Assembly: GCA_045597845.1 (NCBI GenBank)
Contig: JAZLKZ010000088.1
Coordinates: 1 to 63,255 of the forward strand
Length of the DNA stretch: 63,255 nucleotides
From: Colimorpha sp045597845
GTDB taxonomy: Bacteria; Bacteroidota; Bacteroidia; Bacteroidales; P3
Direction of reading: 5' to 3'
Part shown: in pieces, positions 25,264-33,966 of the stretch
Layout: each line of letters opens with the position of its first letter
How positions within the stretch are numbered: the stretch's first letter is position 1
Made by a program: the position numbers and the translations under genes
Notes under the pieces: generated by a model
Databases searched by the model: none
Told to the model about the DNA's origin: nothing
What the model saw: only the letters and a program-made list of their open reading frames with translations

Positions 25264-25461
25264 TTATTTGAAACGACTTTCGTCACATCTTACGATAGCT
25301 ATTCTCTTATCAACGATGTAGTATGCACACTCTTCTTGAAAGTTAAATACTTCACGTACAAGTGCATCCATGTCATCTTTGTACTCCTCATAGGTCTCAT
25401 CGGAAATGTCAATGATGTCAATCTCATTCCATTCCCTGTTCATTATGGCTATTTGATACAT
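25264..25461 (-). CDS. Small acidic protein between KilA-N and the DpnI-like gene
   Basis: 65 residues (MYQIAIMNREWNEIDI...), rich in Asp/Glu, with one Cys pair and no known motif. Its ATG is 1 bp after the KilA-N stop and its TAA overlaps the ATG at 25264, so all three genes look translationally coupled. I do not recognise it; a regulator or modulator of the nuclease is conceivable but unsupported. Confidence 0.65.
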   Translation of the reverse strand: MYQIAIMNREWNEIDIIDISDETYEEYKDDMDALVREVFNFQEECAYYIVDKRIAIVRCDESRFK

Positions 25462-25462
25462 C

Positions 25463-26284
25463 TTACTTCAGATATTTACGGTTTTCTGATTCTTCAAGGA
25501 CCTTCATCTGCTGAATTGCTACTTGATTTAGTTTGACAAGTCTCTCCGTCTGTGGCATACCATCATTGATAAACACAGCATTTAAGTTCTCCATGTTTGA
25601 AAGGCAAATGAGTTCGTTGATGGTTGCATAGTCGCGGATGTTACCCTTCTTGTCAGGATTTGCATCGCGCCACTCTTTTGCAGTTATACCGAACATAGCA
25701 ACATTCAAGACATCTGCTTCCTCTGCATAGATGAGGGACTTGTGATACGCATCAATCTCTTCTGGTACAATATTCTGCTTGATGGCATCGGTATGAATGC
25801 GATAGTTGAGTTTTGAAAGTTCACGTTTGACTGACCATCCAATTTGCTTCTGCTCTTCTTCCTTAAGACGTTGGAATTCCTTGACGAGATACAACTCAAA
25901 TTCTACAGAAACCCAATTGGCAAATTTGAATGCAATATCACGCTGAGCATACGTTCCACCATTGCGACCTGTGGTACAGACGATACCGATGGCATTTGTC
26001 TGTTCTATCCATTTGGTAGGGCTAAGGGTGAATGCGTTGCTTCCTGCCTCTTGGAAAAGGGGGTCGAATCCGACCCCTTTAAATTGAGGGTTGTTGAGTT
26101 TTTCCCAAAGTCCCATATACTCGATAGTATTCTTCAGACGCATCCAGTTCTTTACAACATCTTTTGGCTCCTCTGCGTTCTTCTGACGAGCAATATCTGT
26201 GATGCAAACATAATCAATACCATTTTGTTGCATGGTGCGGATTAGCATATCCTTGACTTGTATATTTGTGACTTTCTTTGCCAT
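25463..26284 (-). CDS. KilA-N domain protein
   Basis: 273 residues. Residues about 20-140 are a KilA-N domain (VCITDIARQKN, WMRLKNTIEYMGLWE, FTLSPTKWIEQTNAIGIVCTTGRNGGTYAQRDIAFKFAN, the last read in parts). KilA-N is a DNA-binding module of phage and mobile-element proteins. The rest is helical with a coiled-coil-like Glu/Lys/Gln stretch. It starts 3 bp after the truncated dam frame, and a perfect inverted repeat (26298-26310) lies just before its ATG, which would suit autoregulation. Probable regulator of the cassette; a direct defence role cannot be excluded. Confidence 0.88.
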   Translation of the reverse strand: MAKKVTNIQVKDMLIRTMQQNGIDYVCITDIARQKNAEEPKDVVKNWMRLKNTIEYMGLWEKLNNPQFKGVGFDPLFQEAGSNAFTLSPTKWIEQTNAIGIVCTTGRNGGTYAQRDIAFKFANWVSVEFELYLVKEFQRLKEEEQKQIGWSVKRELSKLNYRIHTDAIKQNIVPEEIDAYHKSLIYAEEADVLNVAMFGITAKEWRDANPDKKGNIRDYATINELICLSNMENLNAVFINDGMPQTERLVKLNQVAIQQMKVLEESENRKYLK

Positions 26285-26286
26285 AA

Positions 26287-26445
26287 CTAAATGTTTTTGT
26301 AGTTTCTACATACAATATTCGGTGTGCAGTTCTTGTAAATGACGTTCTCCCAATTACCAAAGTCAGCTGGTAGCTGTGCGTCCAGTTGTTCGATGAGTTG
26401 GCCTTTACCACCCACCCACTTGATAAAAGGTTTTGCTTTTGCCAT
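26287..26445 (-). pseudogene. Truncated Dam-type DNA adenine methylase (5' remnant)
   Basis: ATG at 26445 to TAG at 26287, 52 codons. The first ~37 codons read MAKAKPFIKWVGGKG, QLIEQLDAQLPADFG, NWENVIY: the N-terminus of Dam/DpnM methylases including AdoMet-binding motif X (PFIKWVGGK). At the position where family members continue with motif I (about YIEPFVGGG) the frame changes to unrelated KNCTPNIVCRNYKNI and stops. No target-recognition domain or DPPY motif is present, so no methylase activity is expected. Its promoter box is intact (26480-26487), and it now heads the KilA-N/DpnI operon. Confidence 0.85.
26298..26310. promoter_or_regulatory. Inverted repeat before the KilA-N start (candidate operator)
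   Basis: TGTAG-TTT-CTACA is a perfect 5+5 palindrome with a 3-bp centre, ending about 14 bp from the KilA-N ATG, inside the tail of the dam remnant. It fits an operator for a dimeric regulator; no direct proof. Confidence 0.45.
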
Positions 26446-26479
26446 CTTTTATATTCAAATAAATAATTGTTCCAATTTG

Positions 26480-26487
26480 CAAATTTA
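26480..26487 (-). promoter_or_regulatory. Promoter of the dam-remnant/KilA-N/DpnI operon
   Basis: On the minus strand TAAATTTG is a perfect TAnnTTTG -7 box, 34 bp before the dam remnant ATG. It overlaps the palindrome AATTTGCAAATT (26474-26485). Confidence 0.7.
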
Positions 26488-26607
26488 CAATAAAAATCCG
26501 ACATAGAGTGTCAAAAACCACATATAAAAATGCAATTTCAGATGGCTCCGACAGAGAGCAAAACAACTATTTCTCTGTTTCGTTTTCTTTTTTTCAGTAA
26601 AATTTAG

Positions 26608-26615
26608 TATATTTG
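26608..26615 (+). promoter_or_regulatory. glyA promoter (-7 box)
   Basis: TATATTTG matches TAnnTTTG and lies 41 bp before the glyA ATG. No clear -33 TTTG is visible. Confidence 0.7.
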
Positions 26616-26656
26616 CAAATTAACGACAAAAACAATAATTTAATCAAACATTTGAT

Positions 26657-27934
26657 ATGCAAAGAGATACTGAAATCTTCAATCTCATCCAAAAGGAAAG
26701 AGAACGTCAGACCAAAGGCATCGAACTGATTGCCTCTGAGAATTTTGTCAGCGAACAGGTTATGGAAGCCATGGGTTCCGTAATGACCAACAAATACGCT
26801 GAAGGCTATCCTGGAAAACGTTACTATGGCGGTTGCCAGGTTGTTGACCAAAGCGAAACCATCGCCATCGAGCGTGCCAAGAAACTTTATGGCGCTGCTT
26901 GGGCAAACGTACAGCCCCACTCTGGCGCACAGGCCAACATGGCAGTATTCATGGCTTGCCTGAAAGCAGGCGACACCTTCATGGGCATGGACCTCAACCA
27001 CGGCGGTCACCTCAGCCACGGCAGCCCCGTAAACTTCTCCGGCCTCATGTTCAACGTTGTTGGATACCAGGTTAAGGAAGAAACTGGTACCGTTGACTAC
27101 GAAGACATGGAAAAGAAAGCCCTTGAACATCATCCCAAGCTCATCATCGGTGGTGGTTCAGCCTACAGCCGCGACTGGGACTGGGCTCGCATGCGCGAAA
27201 TCGCCGACAAGATTGGCGCCATCCTCATGGGCGACATCAGCCATCCCTCTGGCCTCATCGCCAAAGGCTATTTGAACGATGCCGTTAAATACTGCCACAT
27301 CGTTACCACTACCACCCACAAGACCCTTCGTGGACCTCGTGGCGGTATGATTCTTATGGGTCAGGATTTCGACAATCCTTGGGGCAAGACCACTCCCAAG
27401 GGCGAAATCAAGAAGATGTCCGCATTGCTCGACAGTGCAGTGTTCCCCGGCACCCAGGGCGGTCCCCTCGAGCACGTTATCGCCGCTAAGGCAGTTGCTT
27501 TCGGCGAGGCTTTGACCGACAGCTACGACCAGTACATCCAGCAGGTTATGAAGAACGCAAAATCAATGTGCGCCGCCTTCATGGAGAAGGGTTACAAGGT
27601 TATCAGCGACGGTACCGACAACCACCTCATGCTCATCGACCTCCGCACCAAGTTCCCCGAAATGACTGGCAAGGAAGCCGAGAACGCACTCGTTGCCGCC
27701 GACATCACCATCAACAAGAACATGGTTCCTTTCGACAGCCGCAGCGCTTTCAAGACCTCAGGTCTCCGCGTTGGAACTCCCGCAATCACCACCCGTGGTT
27801 TGAAGGAAAACGAGATGAAGGACATCGTAAACCTCATCGACACCGTTCTCTGCAATCCTACCGAGGAGGTTATCGCCAAGGTTCGTGGCACCGTGAACGA
27901 GATGATGCAGAATCGTCCTCTCTTCGCTTGGTAA
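26657..27934 (+). CDS. glyA: Serine hydroxymethyltransferase
   Basis: 425 residues. The PLP lysine lies in TTTTHKTLRGPRGG near residue 220; SENFVSEQVMEAMGS and YAEGYPGKRYYGGC near the N-terminus are canonical. Converts serine and tetrahydrofolate to glycine and methylene-THF in the cytoplasm. Single-gene unit with its own promoter and a strong terminator. Codon use is strongly biased and GC-rich compared with the AT-rich cassette just upstream. Confidence 0.98.
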   Translation: MQRDTEIFNLIQKERERQTKGIELIASENFVSEQVMEAMGSVMTNKYAEGYPGKRYYGGCQVVDQSETIAIERAKKLYGAAWANVQPHSGAQANMAVFMACLKAGDTFMGMDLNHGGHLSHGSPVNFSGLMFNVVGYQVKEETGTVDYEDMEKKALEHHPKLIIGGGSAYSRDWDWARMREIADKIGAILMGDISHPSGLIAKGYLNDAVKYCHIVTTTTHKTLRGPRGGMILMGQDFDNPWGKTTPKGEIKKMSALLDSAVFPGTQGGPLEHVIAAKAVAFGEALTDSYDQYIQQVMKNAKSMCAAFMEKGYKVISDGTDNHLMLIDLRTKFPEMTGKEAENALVAADITINKNMVPFDSRSAFKTSGLRVGTPAITTRGLKENEMKDIVNLIDTVLCNPTEEVIAKVRGTVNEMMQNRPLFAW

Positions 27935-27958
27935 GCCGAAAAGAAAATACAAATTGCA

Positions 27959-27992
27959 CAAAGCGCAGCCTTCCGGCTGCGCTTTGTTTTTT
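27959..27992. terminator. glyA terminator
   Basis: CAAAGCGCAGCC-TTCC-GGCTGCGCTTTG is a perfect 12-bp stem with a TTCC tetraloop, followed by six T. Confidence 0.95.
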
Positions 27993-28089
27993 ACCATTTC
28001 AGGCACCCCTACGCCACAAGCACATTTCCCGGAAAAGAAATTGTTGATTTTTGGATGAGGAAAACGCAACGAAAAACAAAAAAAAATCG

Positions 28090-28097
28090 TATCTTTG
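28090..28097 (+). promoter_or_regulatory. Promoter of the WG-repeat gene (-7 box)
   Basis: TATCTTTG fits TAnnTTTG, 36 bp before the ATG at 28133. Confidence 0.65.
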
Positions 28098-28132
28098 CAA
28101 ATTCATATATTATAGTTTACAAAAACGTATTT

Positions 28133-29485
28133 ATGAGAAAATACATACTCACCCTCGCTGCACTTTGTCTATTGTACAGCAGTGCTTTAGCTCAAACATT
28201 GGCATTCGACAGCCACAGCATGACCTACGGTTACAAAAACAGTGACGGTTCGTGGAAGATAGCTCCGCAGTTTCAGCAAGCCTATGACTTTCAAAATGGA
28301 CAGAAACGTTTCGCCGTCGTAAAGCAAGACTACCGCTGGGGTTGCATCGACGTAAACGGACAGATGATTGTGCGCAACATCTTCTTTACCAAAGAGGAAG
28401 CCACAACAGCAGGCAAGGAATGGCAGTCGGCCGAAGAACCCGGCAAATGGATATACCCCGCCGAAAACGGCACCGACCGCAAATGGGGGTTTGTGAATTA
28501 CTATGGACAGTGGAAATTCAGCCCCATCTACGAAGACGCACGTCCCTTTGTCGGCAAAGCCCCCATGACCTTCGCCACCGTAAAGATGGAAGGACGCTGG
28601 GGCTGCATCGACGGCAAAGGAATATTGATAATCAATAACATCTTTCTATCTCAAGAAGACGCCGAAGCAGCTGGAAAGCAATGGATTTTTGGAACACAGT
28701 ACGACATTTGGCGTTGTCCCACAACAAATCCCAACACCAAGAAATGGGGATATGTGAATTATTTGGGTCGTTGGGTGATTGACGGACAATACGATGATCA
28801 TGACTTCTTTGGCAAAGACAACAAATATCTCTACACGCAAGTGAAAAAAGACGGACGATGGGGCAACATCGACCGCAATGGCAACGTCATCAGCGAATGC
28901 ATATTCTACACCAAAGAAGACGCAGCCTACGCACTTCACCAGCTTGAGAGCGGTCGCCCACTTAACGAATGGCGTCTGCCCGTGAGCAACCCCGAGACAA
29001 ACCTCTACGGCTGGGTGGACGCAAAAGGCGAATGGGCTATCATGCCAAAATACGAAGACGCCACCCATTTCGCCAACGATACGGGATTGTTCGCCACAGC
29101 AAAACTGGATGGCAAATGGGCCAGCATCGACAACGAAGGCTATCTGATTTCCAAAAACGTATTCACCCTTTCTTCCGAAGCTTGGCAAGCCGGCAACGAA
29201 TGGGACACACATCAAGAATTGGGACATTGGCTCTACCCTATCCGCGACCCAAAGAACGACCATTGGGGATATGTGAATTACAAAGGACAATGGGTAATCA
29301 CCCCGACATTTGAAGACGCAAAACTCTTCATCAAAACCTGGAACAACCGCGTAGCCCCCGCCAAGCAAGACGGCAAATGGGGTTGCATCGACCATACGGG
29401 GCAGTTTGTGGTGACCAACATCTACAACACCTCCGCCGACGCCTTTGTCGCGGGCAGGAACTGGGCCGAAAAACAGAAATTCTAA
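28133..29485 (+). CDS. Exported WG-repeat protein, five modules
   Basis: 450 residues from MRKYILTLAALCLLYSSALA at 28133; a longer in-frame start runs through the promoter and is unlikely. After the signal peptide come five tandem units of about 85 residues. Each has a [WY]G[YFW]V-x-x-x-G-x-W opening, an FxDAxxF-like middle and a WGCID or WASID close. WG (KWG) repeats form beta-rich structures in secreted and surface proteins; no enzyme activity is known for them. No lipobox or T9SS tail is seen, so a periplasmic location is most likely. Confidence 0.85.
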   Translation: MRKYILTLAALCLLYSSALAQTLAFDSHSMTYGYKNSDGSWKIAPQFQQAYDFQNGQKRFAVVKQDYRWGCIDVNGQMIVRNIFFTKEEATTAGKEWQSAEEPGKWIYPAENGTDRKWGFVNYYGQWKFSPIYEDARPFVGKAPMTFATVKMEGRWGCIDGKGILIINNIFLSQEDAEAAGKQWIFGTQYDIWRCPTTNPNTKKWGYVNYLGRWVIDGQYDDHDFFGKDNKYLYTQVKKDGRWGNIDRNGNVISECIFYTKEDAAYALHQLESGRPLNEWRLPVSNPETNLYGWVDAKGEWAIMPKYEDATHFANDTGLFATAKLDGKWASIDNEGYLISKNVFTLSSEAWQAGNEWDTHQELGHWLYPIRDPKNDHWGYVNYKGQWVITPTFEDAKLFIKTWNNRVAPAKQDGKWGCIDHTGQFVVTNIYNTSADAFVAGRNWAEKQKF

Positions 29486-29553
29486 TTCCTATCGACGCTT
29501 CTCACGACATTGACAGTTTGAAACGGCAGGACAAACAACATCACATCCCACCC

Positions 29554-30936
29554 ATGGACTACATCATCAAGAATGCGACTATCGTCAACGAAGGAGCTTT
29601 GAGAAAAGTCTCTTTGTACGTTAAAGATGGGCTCATCGCCGACATAGCGGACCGCAGTGACGGCAGCGAAGCGCAAATTGTTGATGCTGATGGTTGTTAT
29701 CTATTGCCCGGCATCATCGACACGCATGTACATTTCCGCGACGGCGGAGACGGCAGCAATCCCGCCGGTGACTTCTACACCGAAAGCCGTGCCGCCGCAG
29801 TGGGTGGCGTGACCTCCGTAGTGGACATGCCCAACACCAATCCCCAGACAACTTCGCTCTCCTTGTTGCAAGACAAGAAACGCATGGCCGCCGAAAAGAG
29901 CGTCGTAAACTATGGTTTCATGGTTGGAGCCACCAACGAGAACATCGACGACATTCTTGCCATTCCCACAGAACAATACGCAGCCATCAAATTATTTCTA
30001 GGCAGCAGCACCGGCAACATGCTGGTGAACGATCCTGAACGACTGGACTACCTTTTCGAGCATTCCAAAAAACTCATCGTGGCGCACTGCGAAGAAGAGG
30101 CAAACATCCAAGCCAACATTATGGAATACAAGCACCTCTACCAAGGCACCCCCGAAGAAACGGCCGCCTTGCACCCCAAGGTGCGCGACACAGCCGCTTG
30201 CTACGTTTGCACTTACAAAGCCATTGAGCGTGCCCGCAAATACGGCACACATTTTCACATCGCCCACATCACAAGCGCCAACGAGGTGGACCTGCTCAGC
30301 AACCAAGAATTGGGCGTGAAAAACGTAACCGCCGAAGTCACTCCCAACCATCTCTGGTTTGACGACAGAGACTACGCCGAGCAAGGCAACAAAATCAAGT
30401 GCAATCCTGCCATCAAGAGCAACACAGACCGAATGGCATTATGGGCGGCGCTATATGACGGCAGAATCGACACCATAGGCACCGACCACGCCCCTCACAC
30501 CAAAGAGGCCAAGTCGAAGCCATATTTTGATGCTCCCAGCGGCATACCATCCATCCAGCATTCGCTGCAGATGATGTTGGAGCCTTTCTTCAACAGCTGC
30601 ACCTCGAATTCAGAAAGAGAAGAGCTCATCAAGACCTGGCTGCCCGTATTGGTGACCAAGATGTGCCACAACCCGGCGACTTTGTTCGGAATCGAGCGAC
30701 GAGGATTCATCCGAAAAGGATACCACGCCGACTTCGTTTTGGTCAATCCAAACAGAACGACAAAAGTCACTGCCGACTCGCTGCAATACAAATGCGGGTG
30801 GTCGCCACTTGAAGGGTGCACGTTCCACACACAAATCTCCCATGTATTCATCAACGGCACTTGGGTGGTAAAAGAAGGGCGCCTGACGGGCGAAAGCGAT
30901 GCGACGGAACTCACATTTTCCAACTATAATGAATAA
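29554..30936 (+). CDS. pyrC: Dihydroorotase
   Basis: 460 residues from MDYIIKNATIVNEG at 29554. Metal-binding DTHVHFRD (HxH) is near residue 52, the carbamylated-Lys region reads IKLFLGSSTGNM, and the late metal ligand is in GTDHAPHT. This is the class I-like Bacteroidota form. Catalyses ring closure of carbamoyl-aspartate in pyrimidine synthesis. It follows the WG-repeat gene by 68 bp and has no obvious promoter of its own. Confidence 0.92.
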   Translation: MDYIIKNATIVNEGALRKVSLYVKDGLIADIADRSDGSEAQIVDADGCYLLPGIIDTHVHFRDGGDGSNPAGDFYTESRAAAVGGVTSVVDMPNTNPQTTSLSLLQDKKRMAAEKSVVNYGFMVGATNENIDDILAIPTEQYAAIKLFLGSSTGNMLVNDPERLDYLFEHSKKLIVAHCEEEANIQANIMEYKHLYQGTPEETAALHPKVRDTAACYVCTYKAIERARKYGTHFHIAHITSANEVDLLSNQELGVKNVTAEVTPNHLWFDDRDYAEQGNKIKCNPAIKSNTDRMALWAALYDGRIDTIGTDHAPHTKEAKSKPYFDAPSGIPSIQHSLQMMLEPFFNSCTSNSEREELIKTWLPVLVTKMCHNPATLFGIERRGFIRKGYHADFVLVNPNRTTKVTADSLQYKCGWSPLEGCTFHTQISHVFINGTWVVKEGRLTGESDATELTFSNYNE

Positions 30937-30976
30937 AACAAAACAATTAATAACTAACAATTAACCTAACAAAACA

Positions 30977-31942
30977 ATGGACATTCCAAAAATTCATTCC
31001 ATTTCCAAGAAAATACTTGTGGCATTGCTGGGAGGCTTTCTGCTCATATTCCTCCTGTTCCACATGTGTGCAAATCTCTGTGTGCTGCGCAACGATGGCG
31101 GTGAATGGTACTCCGCATTCTGCCATTTCATGGGCACTAACTACATCGTAAAGGTTTTTGAGATAATCCTTTTAGGATTTCTCGGACTCCACATATTGAT
31201 GACCCTCTGGCTGTGGTTCACCAACCGCCTCGCCCGCCCCGTGCGCTACCATCAGCCTTCAAAATCCAAGACTTCCACAGGTTCCAAGATTATGATAATC
31301 TCCGGCACCTTGATGCTTCTCTGCATCGGTTTGCACTTCTATAATTTCTTCCTGACCAAGTTCGGCTTGAAGAACAGCGTTTCCCAATACATGGTCAAGA
31401 CCGAAGACCTTCATGCCAACGAAGCCATGCAGCTGAGCAACTATGCCGCCCAATATGGTATGACTCCCGAGGAATTTCTCAACTTCTACAAAGAGCAGGT
31501 AAACAGCATGGGTGAAGAAATGCCCATGGATCAACGCCAAATGGCGGAAGAAGAAATCATGAAATTGGAGCAGAACGTAGCCGTTGCCAACTTTATGGCC
31601 AGTGCAGGAGACCGCATCTCTGAGGACGGCAAGTGGATCAAGCAAATCACTCCCGAAGAGAAGAAAGTGCTCAAAGCCGCCGATGCAGAACTCGACATCG
31701 AGCCCGACTTCTACAACATGGCTCACAAACTCTTCAACAAACCCGTCATCAGCATTCTCTATCTGCTGTTCTTCCTCATCGTGGGATTTCATATCCGCCA
31801 CGCCTTCGAGTCGGCATTCCAGACCTTGGGCTTGAACAACTACAAATACGCCCGCATCATCGAGGTTCTTGGCATCATCTACGCTTGGGTAATCTGCATC
31901 GGATTCGCCATCGTTCCTATCGGTGTAATGCTGCTTTTCTAA
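30977..31942 (+). CDS. frdC: Succinate dehydrogenase/fumarate reductase cytochrome b subunit with enlarged loop
   Basis: 321 residues, against about 225-235 in most Bacteroidota FrdC/SdhC. Five transmembrane helices are visible, with haem-ligand candidates in LLFHMCANL, FLGLHILMTL, CIGLHFYNFF and VGFHIRHAFESAFQTLG. Between helices 3 and 4 (about residues 121-255) lies a hydrophilic, Glu/Met-rich, largely helical loop, roughly 90 residues longer than usual. Anchors the flavoprotein and Fe-S subunits in the inner membrane and exchanges electrons with menaquinone. First gene of frdCAB. Confidence 0.9.
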   Translation: MDIPKIHSISKKILVALLGGFLLIFLLFHMCANLCVLRNDGGEWYSAFCHFMGTNYIVKVFEIILLGFLGLHILMTLWLWFTNRLARPVRYHQPSKSKTSTGSKIMIISGTLMLLCIGLHFYNFFLTKFGLKNSVSQYMVKTEDLHANEAMQLSNYAAQYGMTPEEFLNFYKEQVNSMGEEMPMDQRQMAEEEIMKLEQNVAVANFMASAGDRISEDGKWIKQITPEEKKVLKAADAELDIEPDFYNMAHKLFNKPVISILYLLFFLIVGFHIRHAFESAFQTLGLNNYKYARIIEVLGIIYAWVICIGFAIVPIGVMLLF

Positions 31943-31979
31943 ATCCATATACCTTATATTATATCTAACAATTTCCAAG

Positions 31980-33929
31980 ATGATTTTAGACTCCAAAATA
32001 CCCGAAGGTCCTCTCTCTGAAAAATGGACCAACTATAAAGCCACGCAGAAACTTGTGAATCCCGCCAACAAGCGCAAGCTGAACATCATCGTTGTGGGTA
32101 CCGGACTTGCCGGCGCCTCCGCAGCCGCCTCTCTTGGCGCATTGGGATTCAACGTGGATATCTTCTGTATCCAAGACTCCCCTCGTCGCGCGCACTCCAT
32201 CGCAGCACAAGGCGGTATCAATGCAGCAAAGAACTATCAGAACGACGGCGACAGCGTGGAGCGTCTGTTCCGCGACACCATCAAAGGCGGCGACTACCGC
32301 GCCCGTGAAGCCAATGTCTATCGCTTGGCAGAGGTCAGCAATGACATCATAGACCAATGCGTGGCACAAGGTGTTCCCTTTGCTCGCGACTACGGCGGAT
32401 TGCTGGACAACCGCTCTTTCGGTGGTGCACAGGTAAGCCGAACATTCTATGCCCGTGGTCAAACCGGCCAGCAGCTCCTTTTGGGTGCCTACAGCGCCTT
32501 GAGCCGTGAAATCGCTCGCGGCAGCGTCAAACTCCATGAACGTCAGGAAATGCTTGAGCTTGTGTTGGTGAAAGACAAAGACGGAAAGGAACGCGCACGC
32601 GGTATCATCACCCGCAACCTCGTCACAGGTAAGTTGGAACGCTACGCAGCCCACGCTGTTGTATTGGCAACGGGTGGCTACGGCAACGTTTACTACCTTT
32701 CTACCAACGCCATGAACAGCAACGGCAGTGCCGCCTGGACCTGCCACAAGAAAGGCGCTTTGTTTGCCAATCCTTGCTATGTGCAGATTCACCCCACCTG
32801 CATTCCCGTTCACGGAGAGTATCAGTCAAAGCTTACCCTAATGAGTGAAAGTCTTCGCAACGACGGTCGAATCTGGGTTCCCAAGAAATTGGAAGACGCC
32901 GAAGCCGTGAGAAATCACACCAAAAAGCCCGAAGACATTCCCGAAGAGGACCGTGACTACTATTTGGAGCGTCGTTATCCCGCCTTTGGCAACCTCGTGC
33001 CTCGTGACGTGGCTTCCCGCGCCGCTAAGGAACGCTGCGATGCCGGATACGGCGGAGCTACCGGTTTGGCCGTTTACCTCGACTTCTCCGACGCCATCAA
33101 GCGTTTGGGCAAGGACGTTGTGGCGCAACGTTACGGAAACCTCTTCCAGATGTACCAGAAAATCACCGACCAGAACCCATACGAAACACCTATGCGCATC
33201 TACCCCGCCATCCACTATACCATGGGCGGCCTTTGGGTGGACTACGAGTTGCAGACCACCATTCCCGGCCTCTTCGCCGCTGGTGAAGCCAACTTCAGCG
33301 ACCACGGTGCAAACCGTTTGGGAGCTTCTGCCCTTATGCAGGGTTTAGCCGACGGCTATTTCGTATTGCCTTACACTTTGCAGAACTATCTTGCCGACCA
33401 AATCTACGTTGGCGGCATCTCCGACCAGACTCCCGAATTTGACGAAGCCGAAAAGAAAGCCCTTGAGAAAGAACAGCGCGTGATGGACATCCATGGTACC
33501 AAGAGCGTGGATCATTTCCACAAAGCCCTCGGCCACATCATGTGGGAATATGTAGGTATGGCTCGCAACACCGAGAGCCTCAACACCGCTATTCAGAAAA
33601 TCGACGAACTTGAAGCCGAATTCTGGAAAGACACCTACGTTCCCGGAACCATCGACGAGTTCAACCCCGAGTTGGAAAAGGCCTACCGTCTGGCAGACTA
33701 TTTCGAACTGGCTCACCTCATCGCAACCGACGCCTTGCATCGTGAAGAGTCTTGTGGCGGCCACTTCCGCACCGAGCACCAAACCGAAGACGGCGAAACT
33801 CAACGCGACGACGAAAAGTTCATGTACGTTGCCGCCTGGGAATACAAAGGCCAGCACCAGCCTGAAGAAATGTCTCGAGAAGACCTCAACTACGAACACA
33901 TCAAGATTGCAAAGCGCAACTACAAATAA
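31980..33929 (+). CDS. frdA: Fumarate reductase/succinate dehydrogenase flavoprotein subunit
   Basis: 649 residues. The FAD-binding dinucleotide fold GTGLAGASAAASLGALG is near residue 38, and the covalent-FAD His region is HSIAAQGGINA. Substrate-site motifs include HPTCIPVHGEY and the Arg/His of NRLGASALMQGLADG. Catalyses fumarate reduction or succinate oxidation on the cytoplasmic face, the main anaerobic electron sink in Bacteroidales. 37 bp after frdC and 37 bp before frdB. Confidence 0.97.
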   Translation: MILDSKIPEGPLSEKWTNYKATQKLVNPANKRKLNIIVVGTGLAGASAAASLGALGFNVDIFCIQDSPRRAHSIAAQGGINAAKNYQNDGDSVERLFRDTIKGGDYRAREANVYRLAEVSNDIIDQCVAQGVPFARDYGGLLDNRSFGGAQVSRTFYARGQTGQQLLLGAYSALSREIARGSVKLHERQEMLELVLVKDKDGKERARGIITRNLVTGKLERYAAHAVVLATGGYGNVYYLSTNAMNSNGSAAWTCHKKGALFANPCYVQIHPTCIPVHGEYQSKLTLMSESLRNDGRIWVPKKLEDAEAVRNHTKKPEDIPEEDRDYYLERRYPAFGNLVPRDVASRAAKERCDAGYGGATGLAVYLDFSDAIKRLGKDVVAQRYGNLFQMYQKITDQNPYETPMRIYPAIHYTMGGLWVDYELQTTIPGLFAAGEANFSDHGANRLGASALMQGLADGYFVLPYTLQNYLADQIYVGGISDQTPEFDEAEKKALEKEQRVMDIHGTKSVDHFHKALGHIMWEYVGMARNTESLNTAIQKIDELEAEFWKDTYVPGTIDEFNPELEKAYRLADYFELAHLIATDALHREESCGGHFRTEHQTEDGETQRDDEKFMYVAAWEYKGQHQPEEMSREDLNYEHIKIAKRNYK

Positions 33930-33955
33930 TTCAGGTCACAGATTACAAACAACAA
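33928..33955. repeat. Short period-7 spacer between frdA and frdB
   Basis: AATTCAG, GTCACAG, ATTACAA, ACAACAA in 7-bp phase, beginning at the frdA stop. Weaker than the 19828 array. Confidence 0.35.
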
Positions 33956-33966
33956 ATTAAGACATC

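Noticed and set aside
26214..26504. 96-codon open frame across the KilA-N start region
   Set aside because: It is out of frame with both the Dam-like remnant and KilA-N, and shows no family resemblance.
23707..26656. Defence cassette as part of a prophage or an integrated element with attachment sites
   Set aside because: KilA-N and small phage-like proteins hint at mobility, but there is no integrase or transposase, and I could not find flanking direct repeats beyond a weak TCCGACA pair at 26497 and 26547.
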